A stretch of 15,173 bases of DNA from JAAUQA01 sp036351435. GTDB taxonomy: Bacteria; Pseudomonadota; Gammaproteobacteria; Competibacterales; Competibacteraceae. The position numbers and the translations under genes are program-made. The DNA is taken from contig JAZBPA010000322.1 in the NCBI GenBank assembly GCA_036351435.1, positions 1 through 15,173 on the forward strand. Reading direction: 5' to 3'. Shown in pieces: positions 14,518 to 15,173 of this stretch; within the stretch, counting starts at the first letter, position 1; the number at the start of each line of letters is the position of its first letter. The notes under the pieces are model-generated. The model was given only the letters and a program-made list of their open reading frames with translations, searched no databases and had not been told where the DNA came from.

Positions 14518-15173
14518 ATGAACAAAAAGGACCTTAGCGAGCGAGACATTTGCACCAAATTTATTACGCCAGCGTTAGCCCAAGCGGGATGGAAGCACAG
14601 ACAATTCCGTGAAGAGGTCAAACTGACCGCTGGGCGGGTCGTCGTCCGTGGAAAATTGGCTTACCGCCTGCAAAATCCTACGGCCAAGGGTGGCCCCAAA
14701 CGTGCGGATTATGTGTTATACGCCAAGGGCAGCATTCCCCTTGCCGTCATCGAAGCCAAGCGGGCAATTTACCCAGTCGGCCAGGGTATGCAACAGGCGC
14801 TGGCCTATGCGGAAATGCTCGACGCTCCTGTCGCCATCAGCAGCAACGGCGAGGGTTTTCTGCTGCATGAACGTACCGGCGTTACCCAACCGGTCGAGCG
14901 CGAGCTGGCGTTGGACGCATTTCCAAGTTACGACGATCTGTGGGCTATCTATCAGCAATGGAAAGGCATCCAATCGGAGCCACAGAGAAAACTGGTTTCC
15001 CAACCCTATCACACCGATGGCAGCGGCAAGGAACCCCGTTATTATCAGCGGGTCGCCATCAACCGCTCGCTGGAGGCCATCGCCAGAGGTCAGCAGCGTA
15101 TCTTGTTGGTCATGGCCACCGGCACGGGCAAGACTTACACGGCTTTTCAAATCATCTGGCGGCTGTGGAAAGC
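14518..15173 (+). CDS. hsdR: Type I restriction enzyme R subunit, N-terminal part
   Basis: The frame from the ATG at 14518 is open to the window edge, so about 218 residues are visible and the gene is cut at its 3' side. The start MNKKDLSERDICTKFITPAL is typical of the family. The nuclease motif (PD-(D/E)xK type) is KRADYVLYAKGSIPLAVIEA, then K (D and E-A-K visible). The first helicase motif is MATGTGKT (Walker A), just before the window ends. The product would be the DNA-translocating and cleaving subunit of a type I restriction-modification system. hsdM and hsdS are not in the window. It is probably an accessory host-protection or plasmid-maintenance module. Confidence 0.92.
   Translation, partial: MNKKDLSERDICTKFITPALAQAGWKHRQFREEVKLTAGRVVVRGKLAYRLQNPTAKGGPKRADYVLYAKGSIPLAVIEAKRAIYPVGQGMQQALAYAEMLDAPVAISSNGEGFLLHERTGVTQPVERELALDAFPSYDDLWAIYQQWKGIQSEPQRKLVSQPYHTDGSGKEPRYYQRVAINRSLEAIARGQQRILLVMATGTGKTYTAFQIIWRLWK

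Noticed and set aside
14716..15150. Minus-strand 144-codon frame at the right end
   Set aside because: It is a shadow of hsdR; the plus frame carries nuclease and Walker A motifs.

Overview
The window looks like the backbone of a large, low-copy plasmid (or plasmid-like secondary replicon) from a gammaproteobacterium. This rests on gene families and moderate GC content, because there is no rRNA or other taxonomic marker. The replication and maintenance parts are clear: an iteron origin at about 6.5-7.2 kb, a divergent Rep_3-family initiator gene (minus strand), a VapBC toxin-antitoxin pair, and a type Ia parA-parB partition operon with a N-terminal helix-turn-helix on ParA. A near-perfect palindrome, ATTATGCCACGTGGCATA, lies 17 bp after the parB stop and recurs as an identical 18-mer at 545-562. 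It is the best candidate for the parS centromere and has not been named from any database.

Layout, left to right. At 1-477 there is the 3' part of a PIN-domain-like protein. At 670-3633 there is a tight plus-strand cassette: a CDP-alcohol phosphatidyltransferase, a secreted YceI-family lipid-binding protein and a membrane-anchored phosphoglycerol-transferase/sulfatase-like enzyme. Together these suggest an envelope lipid or glycan head-group function. At 3608-6380 the minus strand carries rep, then a small unknown gene, then an NYN-domain putative RNase with a C-terminal OST-HTH-like domain. The last of these overlaps the end of the cassette tail to tail.

At 6423-7180 lies the origin. An inverted pair of half-iterons sits around the rep -35 box, followed by 11 clear iterons plus one degenerate copy in two subfamilies, and then an AT-rich stretch. 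At 7186-7330 there is a short protein-like remnant on the minus strand. vapB-vapC (7385-8034) is followed by a patatin-like phospholipase with C-terminal membrane segments (8140-9825). parA-parB (9977-12071) is preceded by two copies of a 12-bp palindrome 31 bp apart, which are likely the par operator.

The right end holds two potassium-conducting proteins facing each other, a TrkH/KtrB-type transporter (plus) and a two-pore-helix-type K+ channel (minus). After them comes the 5' end of a type I restriction subunit gene, hsdR, which runs off the window.

The backbone genes secure replication, segregation and post-segregational killing. The accessory load is envelope lipid chemistry, K+ flux, nucleases and restriction. 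No IS element, CRISPR array, tRNA, rRNA or conjugation gene was seen.
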